A stretch of DNA of 64,000 nt, taken from contig CM040741.1 of assembly GCA_022829145.1 (NCBI GenBank), forward strand, positions 49,570,180 through 49,634,179, in the 5' to 3' direction. Numbering within the stretch: position 1 is the stretch's first letter; every line of letters begins with the position of its first letter. The notes beneath the pieces were generated by a model, which saw only the letters and a list, made by a program, of their open reading frames with translations, searched no databases and had not been told where the DNA came from. This document shows positions 13,339 through 26,799 of the stretch, piece by piece. Origin of the DNA: Albula goreensis (taxonomy: Eukaryota > Chordata > Actinopteri > Albuliformes > Albulidae). The position numbers were made by a program, and so were the translations under genes.

Positions 13339-15740
13339 AAAAAGCATTCAATGGCTGGAGTGTTGACTGTTTGCTGCCGGCAGTAGGTGTTAGTGCACAA
13401 CAGTCTGGATGCAAGTGACATACTGTCCATGCAGGGCAATATGTGGATTTAAAACAGAAATTGCTCTTGGCAAAAACATAAATTTTCAATGTTGCACTCG
13501 GGTGACCTCTGTAGCAAAGGATACACATTCCAATAACAATTTAAAAAATGACACTGTTTTCATCTTCCCTCCACACCTCTTGAATCAGGTAAAACCTTGG
13601 TTGTTTCACATTCTCCCATACAATCCCACAAACTTACAGGTCACAGATCTGCAATGAACAATTAGTTGTAACTCATTAAAAAAATAGAATATTTATAATA
13701 CAACTGTTGATAATTGAAATGATTTCTTTTGTACCCAAATTCTGAATGACCAATTTTCCCTGTGACACTCACTGATGCAATATCCTGTATCAGATGCTTC
13801 TGTTCACTCTGCAGTCCTGAGATGCTGAGGTGCATACTCAAAATTCAGAAGCAGACCATGGTGTAAATGTCTAAACTGAGACCCAGTGCCTTAGCAAAAT
13901 AAGCCACCCACTAGCTGGAAAAAAGCACATGATTTTTTTAAACAGTGGCCAGCTGTCAGTAACTCATTCCCTTTGATTCACTTTGATGTTGAACACCACT
14001 AAGCCACAACTACCCTCCCAAAACAGCTCATAAACACCAAAACATATGAGCTGCTCCTAGCCCCTGGCGGATAAGCTTGAGTGATTTACGCTCTGGCACC
14101 GTCTACGTGCCTTGAGTGACTGATACTGAGACCAGAAATGGAAAAGAAGAGAAAAAATGAAAGGATGAGAGGGGTGTACAAAGACAAGTTGAGAGAGGAC
14201 AGGACATTAGCAGAGATGCTTTGTAATTTTGTTGGGGAGTGGCAGGGGTTCCAGGGGAGTGACACATGTCTGTGTCTCTCTGTGGCACAACATTGCACTG
14301 TGGAATACAGGCATCAGGGAGCGGCATGCCTGAGAGACGAAATGCGCTGAGTCATACTTCAGCAAGCACTGGGGCACCAAGATCTGCCTCCTGCATATTC
14401 TCTAATGCACTTGAGTTATGCTTTGCAATTTTGTCCCACTTGTATCTCAATGACTGTCATCAGCTGCCACTTGTCCAAATGAACAATGGTGCTCTCTGTA
14501 ACACGGCATCTACGAGAGGATTCACAGCCAAGCAAGATGGACTGCACCTAGCTGCTATAGTTTCCTGAATCTCACAAACCCACAGCAGCATGATTGTTTA
14601 TTAAACTGTATTTAATTAAAAACCTGTATGTGTGTCTATACTGTACTTGGTATAATGGGGTATGGGTAGTGAATTGTTCAATTAAAATTCTACAAAAGTA
14701 TACGGTTAATAACATTAAAAATCGTCTGCATTAAATAGCAAATATTTAATGCTGCAATTATGTGTCAATGATACCTTAAAAATTAAATTATGATTTTAAT
14801 TAAAGACTGATCTGCAGAGATCTCCAGCAGACAGGAAAGCGATGCCCCATTAGACAATTCATTTTATTATTTTGAAACCTAACAAACATAATGCAGAGTA
14901 AACACAGGCTCTCCAACAAATGCACACTGTCCTCAGGTGAGACTTACATTTTCTGTGTATGTGGCATCTGAAAGCAGCTGTTTTTGCTTTCGGGGTAAAC
15001 CGTGGTCTGACCTTGCACAACCCTGTCCGTCCATCACTACAAAGCAGGCTCTGATGGAGGTTCACTTTCATGGTCCGGTTAATTATTGATGTCTTTGGAA
15101 AAAACACTTGTGGGTGGCATAGCCAGTTAAAACACTGTCCCTTGGTACCCTGATGCATTCTGCAGTCAGCAATAATTTCATTTTATGGGCTGATTTTGTT
15201 GCATTGAAATGATAATCGACAATAAGATTTTCATTTATAGGACGGTTATAGCTAAATACATTTTAAAAATCAACAACATAAACATGGTGCACAGACAGAC
15301 CTTGACTAAATGAATTAATCAAATGAGAGAAATCAATAAAGCTTTTACAAAACATTCTCTTCTTGTGCAAGGCGGTTATCATAGAAAGGCAGGCAAATTC
15401 ACTGGATATAGGTGATTAACCTGTGCCAAGCTTGAATAGTAGAGACTTTGCTGGAATCCAATCTTAACTGTGCCAGTGCTGACAGAGGCTGGCAGCTCGG
15501 AAAGTGGTTCAGAAATGGGTATGACAAGGCACAGAGAGGGAGGGCTTTTAGGCAGGGTGGTACCCCTGCATCATCACCTAACACCAGCTGCTCTTCCAGT
15601 CATATTGTCAAATTCACAGAGTGCTAAAGGACAATATAAAAGATTGTCATTAGGCCTTCGCAGAGTAGCAAAAACCTGATATCGTCTGCGTTGCATTTTC
15701 CTACTTTTAAAAACTTGCCCTTGATTTTGCCTGATTGCTG
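13338..15740. other. Non-coding, nothing recognised
   Basis: About 2.4 kb with no recognisable gene or mobile element. Slightly GC-richer patches occur at 14080-14560 and 15440-15600, without domain signal in any frame. Confidence 0.5.
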
Positions 15741-15955
15741 ACTTGTGTATTTGCAGGCCAGATTCTCTCATGGAGAAGTGGGGCTGGGGTAGGTGGGGGG
15801 ATGTTCAGGATCTTAGTGAAACCGGAGGAGATAAGGAGCCTGAGGAGTGTGTAATTATACAGCATCGATCAGCCCACAGTTACAGATCCTTATCTCCATG
15901 TGTATGTAAATATGCTACTCTTACCAGAGCGTCAGCGAATATGGACCTTTGTTAG
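15741..15955. promoter_or_regulatory. Candidate enhancer with inverted GATA pair
   Basis: GGAGATAAGGA (15827-15837) and its exact reverse complement TCCTTATCTCC (15887-15897) are separated by 49 bp. Both contain the GATA-factor site AGATAA. Between them lie TAATTATAC and ATCGAT. A perfect 11-bp inverted match centred on GATA sites inside a GC-balanced block suggests a regulatory element. No coding frame. Confidence 0.42.
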
Positions 15956-16160
15956 CTGCTTATTTTGTGTGGGAGGTATTCGCTTTCTGTCACTGAGATT
16001 CAAAACCATGTGAAAAACCATACAAATGTGGTGAACTGAAAATGACGACCCAAGTCACCTGTACCAATCAGCTCTCATTTATGAGGGATTGTTGTGATAA
16101 GACACTGACCTTATTCCCCCAGCATGACAAACCAATTTAGTCATATTATTTCCAGGATCC
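15956..16160. other. Non-coding, nothing recognised
   Basis: No gene or repeat seen. Confidence 0.5.
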
Positions 16161-16225
16161 TTAATGGTCAGCAAAAGTGTCTAACCTAACAACAGAAGGT
16201 TGTGGGGTGCTATCCCAGGTGATTC
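16161..16225 (+). mobile_element. tRNA-derived SINE head, partial
   Basis: TTAATGGTCAGCAAAAGTGT resembles a tRNA A-box region. It is followed by CTAACCTAACAACAGAAGGT and a decayed B box (GTGGGGTGCTATCCCAGG in place of GGTTCGANTCC). The anticodon-arm and T-arm layout fits fish tRNA SINE heads. The body downstream is too degraded to follow. Confidence 0.55.
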
Positions 16226-16589
16226 AATCAATTTAGATGCTTAGTAAACAACAGCCTGATCATGGGATGATCTGGTGGTGCTTCAAATTGAATTTGTAGC
16301 AGTGATGCACCCCGCAATCTTGTATTGAATCCTGACAGTACAAATTTAAGCCCCACAGGGAGGTGTGTAGCTGCAGGCAATGAAAGGAGTTACAAATAGA
16401 ACTGCATATTCAATACTTGGTTAGAATTGAAAATCGAACCTATTCACAACCTACCAAACTAATCAGCAAGCATCATCAAAGAAAGGAATTGTGGGCAGTG
16501 GTCTCCATGATCCACTGGTGTCTTGACCAGGGGTGTGTATAGTATCTGTATGGTTTTCTTTTGTTTGTTACAGACAACAAAAGGGAAAA
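16226..16589. other. Non-coding, possibly decayed SINE body
   Basis: No gene seen. The first 150 bp may be the degraded continuation of the SINE head just upstream. Confidence 0.45.
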
Positions 16590-17100
16590 GGTCTCAAACA
16601 CGCTAATGTCCAGGCCTGGATAGGACTCCCACAGCCCCCGAGGTGAGATGCGGGTGCATGACTTCCTGCGCCATATGTCACCAGTGTGTGTGTGTGTCTG
16701 CCAAGCTGCGGCAGGCTGGGCACAGATGGTGAACCAGGGAAAAAACACAGGGAGAGCAAGGCTTCATTAACCCCCCTAACAGCGGTACGGTGCTGCTGTG
16801 CTCTACCAACAGCCCATGGGTCTAGACCAATCAAAAGCCTTACTGTGGTATTGAAGAGAGAGAAATATGTTCTGATTGGTTCATTGTTATGAGTGACTGA
16901 TGATTGACAGTGCTGGCGAGCATACAGCACCTTAGGGAGTCCAGTTTTGGAAAAACATGTGCAGGGGATCAGTCTGTGACAGAGGCAGAGGCAGAGTAGG
17001 CTCACTGATGATGCAAGAGTGCCATTGTGAAACCTCCACTTCAAAGCTCTGGCTCCTTGAGAACAATGGCCACCTACAGGGTTTCCAAACTTGTCCAAGA
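16590..17100. other. GC-richer block, possible conserved element
   Basis: Higher GC than its flanks, with CCAATCA and TGATTGG boxes (about 16829 and 16873) and GATTGACAG near 16901. It holds the longest open frame of the window (176 codons, minus strand), but that translation is compositionally random and matches nothing I know, so I do not call a gene. Confidence 0.3.
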
Positions 17101-17994
17101 GGGCCCTTGTGTATAATGGTTTTTGTTCTAGCCAGTGTCATAATTGCTGATGGTAATTGAGAGCATGCATTTGAACACTTTCATGATTTGTCTCTGGTTT
17201 ACTTAAAATGCAGATTTGGATCACTGGCATATATATATTTTTAAAGATTTTTTTTTTTCACCACTGACAGATTTTAGGTTTCAGTATCCAAATGGTTTAA
17301 GTGTCCCCATTTTCTGTAGTTAGGACTTTCTTTTAATTTAATTAATCAATTATTCATTTAATCAATAAGGTGAATGCCATGCAGTCTCCTTCATCAAGTG
17401 AAGCCAGTTAACCAGCTCTTTAAATGCTGAAAACAGCTATTTCAGTTGGGAAGAAGAGCAACAAAAACAGCTGGCCTTAGGACAAACCACAGAAGACCCT
17501 GATACATCACACATTATCAGTCTCAATTTTGCCACTTGCAGTCACATTCTACCATTTCAAATACTCCAGACTGCTTTATTTCTTCCACAAACTGCACAAA
17601 ACTGTACTCAACACTATAAAGCAAACCCATTTTGGCGAATGTTGAATTTACTGAACTGTGCTTGTGAAGAAAAAACTATTTCTTCAACTGAAATCTAAAT
17701 CAAAGTTAAGGACAAAAGTTGATTGAATCTAGATCGATACCCTTTAAGCTATATATTTCATTGTTTGGTAGAGCTGGATGGGATAAAAGTTAGTATAAAA
17801 CTTTTTTATAACATTCCTCTTTTCATATGAGAGCATAATTCGGTGTAGATCTGTGCCTGGGGAACAGAAATTTCTCTCTTTCTTTCTCTTCTAGTGTAGC
17901 TTTGACTCGAAATGCTCAAGTAAATATTCAGCTGAATTAATGTAATGAATAATAAGCTAACTGTAAGCTCTGAGAGTCATACTGGATGAAGAAG
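17101..17994. other. Non-coding, nothing recognised
   Basis: AT-rich sequence, no gene or repeat. Confidence 0.55.
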
Positions 17995-18290
17995 GCTATA
18001 AACAAATGAGTAATGTAATTACCATTTCTCCCATCTGGAAGCACCGATTTCACCAAGCTCTCGCGTCATTGCTGTGCCACCCGCACCCACACAGGGGACA
18101 CTGCAGCCCAAACATGTGCACCCCCTCCTCACAGGCACACAGTGCACTACAAGAGAACTGGCAACAGCCAGAAGAGATGTGTAACTTTGGTGAGTAACTA
18201 AAGGAGCAATCATGGCGCTCTAGCATATTCATACCAAAACTAAACTGGAGGGATGAAGCCACCTCCATCCCACTACTCTGGCCGCGTGAT
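17995..18290. other. Possible conserved element
   Basis: Balanced-composition block with GTAATGTAATTACC near the start (a near-palindromic homeodomain-type site) and CCGATTTCACC. Weak evidence only. Confidence 0.28.
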
Positions 18291-18484
18291 CCTCACATTA
18301 AAAGTGCCTGTTCTTACTTAAAATCATACAACATGCTCATTTGCTTGTAATTAATTTACTTGTCCTTTCTCCCAGGTACTTTATCATTAATATGCTTCTA
18401 CATTTTATGCAATCTCTTTCCATTAATGTGGCTTTTTTACCCAGGACATAGCAGTAGCATTTCACATGAGAAGAGTTTGCATAC

Positions 18485-18576
18485 AGTGTAGCCTTACTTT
18501 ATGGGAGAAACATTTGTTTTAAGCTCGCACATGAAGTGTAGCCAGACTGAATGGAAGAAACACTTGTTTTAAGCTC
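18485..18576 (+). repeat. Two-copy tandem duplication, period 50 bp
   Basis: AGTGTAGCC...GAAACATTTGTTTTAAGCTC (18485-18526) recurs as AGTGTAGCC...GAAACACTTGTTTTAAGCTC (18535-18576). Divergence is confined mostly to the middle of the unit. Confidence 0.85.
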
Positions 18577-19199
18577 ACCTCTTCTAACTTCTTCACACCT
18601 GACTCATTTGAATTCATCTCCTGAAGCGATCACAGCAGCTGAAATGCTGAACTCTGTGTCGTTCAAGCTCTTACTCAACCATCTGCGAATGTTTTCCCTT
18701 TCTCACACTTAAGAGACCCTTTAAAAATAGGATGCATGTGGGAAATGTATCTACCTTTCCTGAAGCCCACAAACAGATTGCTGGATATACTGCAATGAAC
18801 TTGTGAGATCACTGCTATCAAGCACTCAAAATCTGAAGTACAGGAATTGGAAATAATATCCCAGAGGAAATTTCATAGCACGGTGGAGCCTGCTTGTATT
18901 TGTACAAACATGTCCATACATGGGCATGTGCAGTCACAATAGAACCATATATTCAAGTCTAATTAATATCTGTATTTTCACTTATGGTCTCATGTCCTGC
19001 TTCTCCAACAAACAAGTATCTGTGGTGCCTGACATTTATCATTTGTAAACAAATTATCATGTGTGATATCTAAGTTCCCCAAAGGCTCTTGAATTTTAAG
19101 GTGGATTTTTCTCACCATAAAGACAACAAAGGATTAATGAGAGTCTAGCTCCATTCATACAAAGAACAAGCCATTTAGGGTTTTCAGTGAGTGAGTGAG
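18577..19199. other. Non-coding, nothing recognised
   Basis: No gene or repeat family recognised. Confidence 0.55.
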
Positions 19200-19530
19200 T
19201 GTGTGAGAAAGAACGAGGGAGAGGGAGAGACGGATGCCCTCAATGGCAATTAACCATAGTGGTTTGGTGTGATGGATTACCCCTCATTGGTGACGCTTGC
19301 ATGATGTGAATCCGGTTCTTCCCTTTTCCTGCTGTCTGCCTGCCCCCCTTTGCCCCCCCACTGGATTAAGTGGCATAATCTGTTAAAAGTCATTTGGGAA
19401 CAAAACAAATAAGGAGATGTCAAGCCCGCTAATTACTGTGGAGGAAGCCTTCAAAGAGATTGATGCTGCCACTGGGGCTGGCTCCTTCAGAGCCGAACAC
19501 AAAAAGGCTGTTCACAAATCTTTCACAAAC
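19200..19530. promoter_or_regulatory. Candidate conserved non-coding element
   Basis: GC-balanced block with CAATGGCAATTAACC, GATGGATTACCCC, CACTGGATTAAGTGG, GCTAATTACTGTGG and AAAGAGATTGATGC. Several homeodomain-like cores (TAATTAC, GGATTA, ATTAAC) sit in a stretch without low-complexity DNA, typical of vertebrate developmental enhancers. Conservation is not demonstrated. Confidence 0.42.
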
Positions 19531-22365
19531 CCTCAAGTCTGTCGGTTAAGGCTGATTTGCTAGGAATATTGTAACACCAGGGTACAAGTGTCCATTCTAT
19601 GTGTTATTCGATAGGTTTAAGCTCTCCAATCCTGGTTTTTCCACAGCTGAAAATTTGTTTCAAAGGATGAGTGTGTCCTGGGGTAGCACTTAAGTTGCCA
19701 CGTTCTGTAAATTAGGTGGTAAAATGCATCTTGGCCCTCAATGGCCATTAAGATGACATTCGGTTGTATAGATTCCATCTAATCTTTACTCTCGCACATG
19801 CAGCTCAAGGTGGCTGATAAAGAAATAGAACTTCTCTAGTATCTCTCTCATACAAAACTTGCAGTGATCAAGTGATCTGTACATGTAACAGGCAAGTATA
19901 CTGAAGTTTGGCAAAGTAAATGAATTTAGGTTTAATGTATGTATTAGTTTTGCAAATAGAAACATGAAATGCCTACTGTTCACTGAAAATAAAGAAACAA
20001 CTGAAGCCAAATTTAAAGCATAAATAAAGATAAAAAACATACATTTTTTGAGAACTTTTCCTAGATGATATGATCCATGCTTTTACAAAAAGATTCACAC
20101 AGCATAATGTGATATGATCCCCTTTAGAAAGTTCTACCAACAGGAATGTGCTGTTTTAGGGGCATGATTCACTGGTATAGTAAAGATGGAGTTATATTTA
20201 TGCCTCAAGTCACACGAGCAGGAAATTAATGTGTATGCATGAAATGACATGTTTGTTAAACCTTTTTTTTTATTATGCAACCATATATCTCCTGCTCTGT
20301 TGCACAAATGTATTAAGCTCATATTCAGAACCATGTCCACACACTTCAACTGCTTCAGCTCTCTCCTTGTGGACAGAATCTCTGTTCAATTACAGCTTTT
20401 ATTCTCTGGGCATGTCCATCATATTTGATCAATTGAGTCATCATTGTTTCCCTACAATGTCAGTGATTGGGGAAATGGAAACATGGCTGTAGGGTAGAGT
20501 GCACAAGCTTTGGTGTCCTGCTTGCCCTGCTATTATGCAGGTATTAAAGGATTTAATTAACCACTTAACTGAACTGCTATATGGCATCGAAAATATGATC
20601 TTCTGTGTGGCAGAAACAATGGGGAATGAGCTCTGAGGAAGGTCATGATGTACTGTAGTATACGATTTGCTATAATAGTTGCATTATCAGTCATATCAAT
20701 TTAACTTGCCTACCTGGGAGAGTGCTCTACAGCTGACAAGTTGCGAAGAATCATATTAATTGCAAAGCCAGATTGCCACCCAAATTAGTGAGGGGCATCA
20801 CACAGTGTATGGAGATTCTAGGCAAGTTTTTTATGTGTCATTTCACTTTTAATATCCCTCTCTCCTCATTGTTTATTATCATCATGTACAGTAGGTTCAT
20901 ATTAGTTTTATTGCATTTCAGCTGGTTTTTCTGCCAGCTCAGAGCAGGTGGAGCAGCTCATCGCCTGAAGCATTTGGTGTTTAAATAGAGTGATAACTCC
21001 TTGTCCCAGAACACCACCACTATATCTGGTGTACAAGTCCAATGCACCGTATGCTAGAAAGCTATACTCTGTGCATTCAGCTCTGGAGTTCATTTACTTC
21101 TTTGGACTTGAGGGTTCTGAATGAAAGTTGTACAGAGAATGAAATTGTTTTGAATGACTGAGATCATGTGATTTCTTGATTGGTTTATTTGGAAGGGTAA
21201 TGAGGTGTGGATAAAACTGTCAAATGTTGGTCTGACTCCCATGAAGAGCGCATTAATAACCGTGGAGAAATACTTTGGTAATGATCAAAAATAAAAGCAA
21301 TAAAGTGAGTTTCTGTAGCCACAATATTATTGTCAGCAAAAAATGATTTTCTGGCCATGCAGAGGTTGGATCTTTACCAGTGTTCTCTGCTCTGTGGCCC
21401 TTCCCATCGCCTCCATGCAGGGATGCTGAAAGGTCTGTCAACTCCAGGCCATGATGGAGACATTGAAGCATCTATGAAATAAGAAACAATAGCTAGCTAT
21501 CATACATTTTAGGTAGACTGTTATCCTTTTCACAAATTGAAGCACAACCTAGCATTATATTTAATAATACACTAGCTATATTTCTACCATTAACTGTTAG
21601 ACTTATCACTTATGTAACATTTACTGGACCGTTAAAGAAGTGATGTTTGATACATTTTCTGCATAAGCTTGCTTACCATCTCTGTAACATCAGGCTAAAT
21701 TTCAATGTATTGTCTGTTACATTGCATGTAATGTGACAGTAATATCTCATGCATTACCATGTGATACCTTATTAGTGGCCTAATTGATTATCTTTCAGCA
21801 GCCATACTGTATCCTGAAACAATGGTGTTTCACAATTATCCAAAAATGTAAATTGTAGTCAAACACTTTGACTGGCAAAACATTTTTCCTAAAAAATTGC
21901 CCATGGGCCATAACATAAGGGAATATAACATAATCTGAAATGCAACACAATATATTGTAATTGTGCAGTGCACAATTTACTATGCAATAATTATATATTG
22001 CACAGATGTGATGTAATTATCCATTTTGAGTACTTACTGAATGCACTGTTCATCTCACCCAAAAGCCAACATTCTATTCACCCCATCAATGTCATTTTAA
22101 ACATCTACAATTGACCTAATACAATGGCTGGATACACTTAAGTGAATACTTTTAGATACACATGTTCCTGATAAAAATCAGCAGCCATGTTTGGATTTTA
22201 TGTGCTGTAATTATTTTTTCTCATTGACTTATGGGATTAAAATCACACTATAATTCATCAATGCACATTATGTATCTTGTGGCATATGCATTTTATTTAG
22301 TTTAATAAAAATAATTGTATTTATTTATTTAGTATGCATGTCTGATGTGATGATTACATCTTTAT
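19531..22365. other. Non-coding, nothing recognised
   Basis: About 2.8 kb of AT-rich DNA. A minus-strand frame at 21253-21471 looks superficially protein-like but has no recognisable domain. Confidence 0.5.
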
Positions 22366-22860
22366 TTATGGCATGTAGAAATGTAATGTCTCTGTAGATG
22401 ATAGCCTGATTAAATAGCTGAGCCATGTCATCTCCAAGTGAAAAAAGGAAACTAAAATCTGAATTGTGCAGAATTTAGCTTTTCTGCGCACGCTAAATTT
22501 ACAAAGTCCTTGCAGGCAGAAATAAATGGGATGACTTTTAATGTGAGCCTTGCTCTCATCTGTATCAGAAACTTCCAACATTCCCTTTAGACACTGAAAG
22601 TAGACCTCTGCAGCTTTGCACTGTACTGTAATTGCATGTCCATTGCATAATCTCATCCTACATACAAATTTGGTTGTGGGCCAAGAGGAAAAAAAACTAC
22701 TTTGAAAAACGTCTGTTTCCTCCTTGGATACATCAAAATGAAATCTCTTTATCAATATTCATCAAAGGCAAATTGAAGGGGTCATTAGCCAGGCGAGAAG
22801 AACAATCAGCTCCCAAGAGTTCACATTCTGTTTGTTTCCCTGTTCCAGCAAAGCAGGGAA
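22366..22860. other. Possible conserved element
   Basis: A 129-codon minus-strand frame (22366-22755) is open but shows no family signature. The DNA includes CAGAATTTAGCTTTTCTGCG and TTTACAAAGTCC-type motifs. It could be a conserved element; a novel exon is not supported. Confidence 0.25.
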
Positions 22861-24635
22861 TATAACATTTCACAGAATAGCTGTTCTGGGATCAGTCTTA
22901 CAAAACCAGCAGCCTGTGAGAATAGTCACAGATCTCACTGTTCCATCCTGGGTGCTCTCTCCTCCTGTGACCCTGACAAAAACATAATTCAAAGTGATGA
23001 CAATAGACAAAACTTACTTTTTGATCCAGAGGGGGAACAGTTTTGCAGCTATTGGCTGCCAGTGAAGCTCACTGCTCTCTTGGTGTCTGGCAGCAGTTAC
23101 AATTCTCTAAATTCTACAAAATCTTTTCAAAACCCTTTTACACCCCCCCAGTGCCACCCAGGCCATGTCATGACCATGCTTTATCTGTGTGGAATGTGAA
23201 ACACATGGGACTTTGAAAGTGAATGGTGTTTTCTGTAGGTGTTTACTGGATTTTTGTCTTTATTTTTATTGGCTCTTGGCTCATTGAAAAAAGAGAAAAG
23301 TGAAAAAGTGTTGGCTTGTCTGCTTTTCTTCCTTAGGTGTTAATTCTGAAATGCAAAACTTGGATCAAACGCATTTTGGGCAGTGGAACACATGATTTTG
23401 TTGGGGTGGGGTGTTAAAATAAATAAACACTAAAATATAAAAATAAAGAAAAAAAAAAACATTTAGTCCTTATTCATGTGTATCCAGAAATTCTTTCATT
23501 TATTTTCATCAAGCACCAATGTAAAGGGTCATTGACCACACAAGAAGATAATTGTAGCTTAAGAATATTAACTTGTTTGTAACACAGTACTGCCAACACC
23601 AAATCTCTAATGTGTAGCTCCACACAAACACACCATTGGTAAATGTGTGTAAAGCTTTGGTTTTATTGAAGATTTGAATGAGTACAACATGACATGTTTG
23701 ATTGTTGCCCACCACATGCTACATATCTCTATTGCTGCCAAGATTTAATTGACATAAAGGCTACTCTTTCATGGGATGAAGCTTTTATTGCAAGAGGTTA
23801 TGAGAACTTCTGTAGACAAGGAAATCCTAATGGAGCAACAGAGGTCACAAGCAACACTGTGGTCAGTAGCTCTTTGTGCAAAAACAAACATTGTCTTTTC
23901 AAAGAGGCTACTGGTATGTTGAAGAATTAGAAGGGAAGAAGAGTTCCGCGATAGAAAAGGTTGCCATGCAAAAAGTTTCCAAAAATAATTCTGAGGTCTT
24001 TCCAAAATGACCAGGGGTTTTCATGTAAAGAGTTTATATTCCTGAGCATCTGCAAAAAAGAAAAGACTGTAAGCAAATGTGAGCTTTGACACACTCAAAA
24101 AGTTGGCTTTAAGATGGCCCAGCTGCCTTTTTTAAGGAGAGAGCAATCACCTCAGGAACCCCGGTTATTGGCAGGACCATTTTTTTCACAGTCTAACGTC
24201 TTTACTTTTATTCTGTGTCTTCTGTGGGCTGGTGTCTTTCCAAGGCAAAGCAATACATTTTAAAGGACAGCTTCTTTCAAAAAGACAAACAGGGAGGTGA
24301 AAGTTCCTGCAGATAATATCATGCTTGCTGCTTCTTTTAAATCACATAATTTATTTGCGTACCAGAGGCCCTTGTCAAGGTGAAGTTTCACAGCTTACAT
24401 TTGAAGATATGGGCCATTTAAGGATGTAGACAGTTACTGAAGTGACAGTAGACTACAACTTCTACAAGGGACATGATTGCAGTGCCTGACCTGAAAATTT
24501 AACCCACATCCTTTTTATTGAAACTAAAATATTTATACAGTAACAATAATTACTTATATGCATATTAAATATGTGGGGAGTAGTTAAACTATTCAGGTAT
24601 AGTTAGTGTAATTGTTGTGATCCTTCAAAGTGTGT

Positions 24636-24637
<2 letters not shown>
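22861..24637. other. Non-coding, nothing recognised
   Basis: No gene. A10 run near 23450. Nothing else recognised. Confidence 0.55.
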
Positions 24638-24724
<87 letters not shown>

Positions 24725-24725
24725 A
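24638..24725. repeat. Compound (TC)n-(TA)n-(TG)n microsatellite
   Basis: Three adjoining dinucleotide arrays: TC to about 24672, TA to about 24698, TG to about 24723. Each junction differs by a single base class, suggesting stepwise conversion of one array into the next. Confidence 0.97.
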
Positions 24726-26799
24726 TACAATGTCAGTAAATCTTTATAAAAGTGCCAATCAATAAGAAAGATCAATGTTAAATACTCTTTTGTACAAAAG
24801 AGTCAAAATCAGTACTGTAAGAAGCTTGCTTCAAGAATAGTCACATCTAAATTGATTTCATGTCTCAAACAATTCTAACCATAAATATTTTTCTACTTTA
24901 AGGAATTTACTATATATCTGCTGTACCTATCCAGGACCCAAGGCAAAAGTAGCCCTAGTCAAATAATTTCATTTTATTTAGCATTATCAACCCATCCCTC
25001 TCTGCTTACTGTTGCAGATTAGTCACATACTACTAAAAGTATAAACCCTTTCTCATTTAAACTATGATGGCAGTTTGGCAAGAATGCACATGGTCAAGTT
25101 CTGCATTGATGGGTTTGCAATGTGTGTTGAAGGTGAATTGTCCAGGTTCAGGCTATTTCATGAAATGCATGCGAGTGAATTCTTAGTTAGCATGACACCA
25201 ACATTTACTGACACAAGATTTGACTTGTTTGTGGCACAGGGCAAATAGAAAACTATTCCTCCTTTTTCTCAGAGTCACATCTGAGGAAAGGAAAAGTAAG
25301 GTCTTATGTAAGCTACATGTCACTTAAGGCACACAAAATGAGTTTATACTATTATGGTGAGTAGAAAGCTTGCTGTAAGGAACTCTGCAGTGGAGTTTCA
25401 CTATAGAAAAAATCTGTATAAAGTATAGTGATTGCTACTTGTTTGTAGTCAGCTAGCCTCTGTTAGCTACATGAGGATGCCACCATTATTATTAACAAGT
25501 CTGATTCAGAGGAGGCTGGTCCGCAGAGGTAAGGGAGCATGGTCCTCCTCTATTTTTTGAGAGGAAAGAGGAAGAATGTAAAATAAAAAATATATCTGAC
25601 ATTTAATGTTGGAAAATCTCACTATCGTTAATAGAAACAACTTTTACATTCATAAAAACTCTAGGGTACAATAATCCTTTTTTTAGACCCTGAAAAATCA
25701 AATCACCTCAGTGTGTTCAGTGCAAATCGCTTCAGTGCTGACTGGACAGAAAAAAGATGACTTCACACAGATAACTGACAATAGCTTTTATTAATGTTTG
25801 ATGTAATTTACCGTTGTTCTCCTGATTTTTAAAAATGTTTTTAATTTAACCATTCTATGTTACGCAGAATGTGGAGATGGTTACATTGAAAATGTGTACC
25901 AGCAACATAAGAAGTGAATTACCTCGATTAGTAGTAGCCTATTTAAGTTTTTTCTTGATGCATTCAAAAGTGTATGAGTACTTTTGTAAGAGTACTACTA
26001 CAATTTTGAAATAAAAGTGTTCATATGGGCTATTTACAAAAATATTATACATATTGACAAATAAAGTGTCTAGCTAAGGACTATAGAAGGTAGTCACAGT
26101 TATGTAATTATTTCCATTGCTTATTTGCATAAATTATGCAATTATATGAAGAAATATCATGTATACCGCACACCTTGTATTTATACAAACCCGATAAAAA
26201 TTGACAAAGAGAAATCAAATTTTAATGGTACTTATAATGAATTACTTTCTGCAGTTCTCATAGATGATAACCTCATACATTTGAAGATGTAATACTCATG
26301 CAAAAATGACCCTATTCATGCATATATTGTAACCATGGGTTTGAAACATTGCTCAGGTAATGCCAGGTAATGGCTGGCGCCATGTTGTCTGTGAAACAAA
26401 TACTCCAGAGAAAAACTGAGATCTGTTGTAAAGAGAAAGAGGGGAGTAGGATTATATTGGTTTTCTTATACATTACTTTAACAAGGCTCCTTTGACACAG
26501 CAGAGGAGGTCATAATCTGTCATGGTTATGTCATCCAACAGATATGTTAGTGGTTTTGGTTGGCCAATGAGGATTGGGCTCTTGACACCTCCATGAACTA
26601 TCTGCTCATTGACATATACCGGTGCTAATATAACGGTTTTAATATGAAGGTTTTATGTACAGAGTGGATATTATCAATAATGCTTCCTTCTTGGCCACTG
26701 ACTGATATGATATGCTAAAGAGTTCAAATGAAACCACATGGTGGATAAACAGCATGCTATCACCCCTCACACATAGACGACACAGTCTGTGATATCATT
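24726..26799. other. Non-coding, nothing certain
   Basis: No gene. At 25504-25560, GAGGAGGCTGGTCCGCAGAG and later GGTCCTCCTC form an imperfect inverted pair resembling ends of common fish DNA-element repeats, but the element could not be delimited. Confidence 0.45.

Noticed and set aside
16568..17098. 176-codon minus-strand frame, the longest in the window
   Set aside because: No domain, signal peptide or family resemblance; amino-acid use looks random and the block is GC-richer, which lowers stop frequency.
21253..21471. 72-codon minus-strand frame with a protein-like beginning
   Set aside because: Too short, no family, and ends in low-complexity hydrophobic codons from AT-rich DNA.
22366..22755. 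129-codon minus-strand frame as a possible exon
   Set aside because: No homology recognised and no convincing splice sites at its ends.
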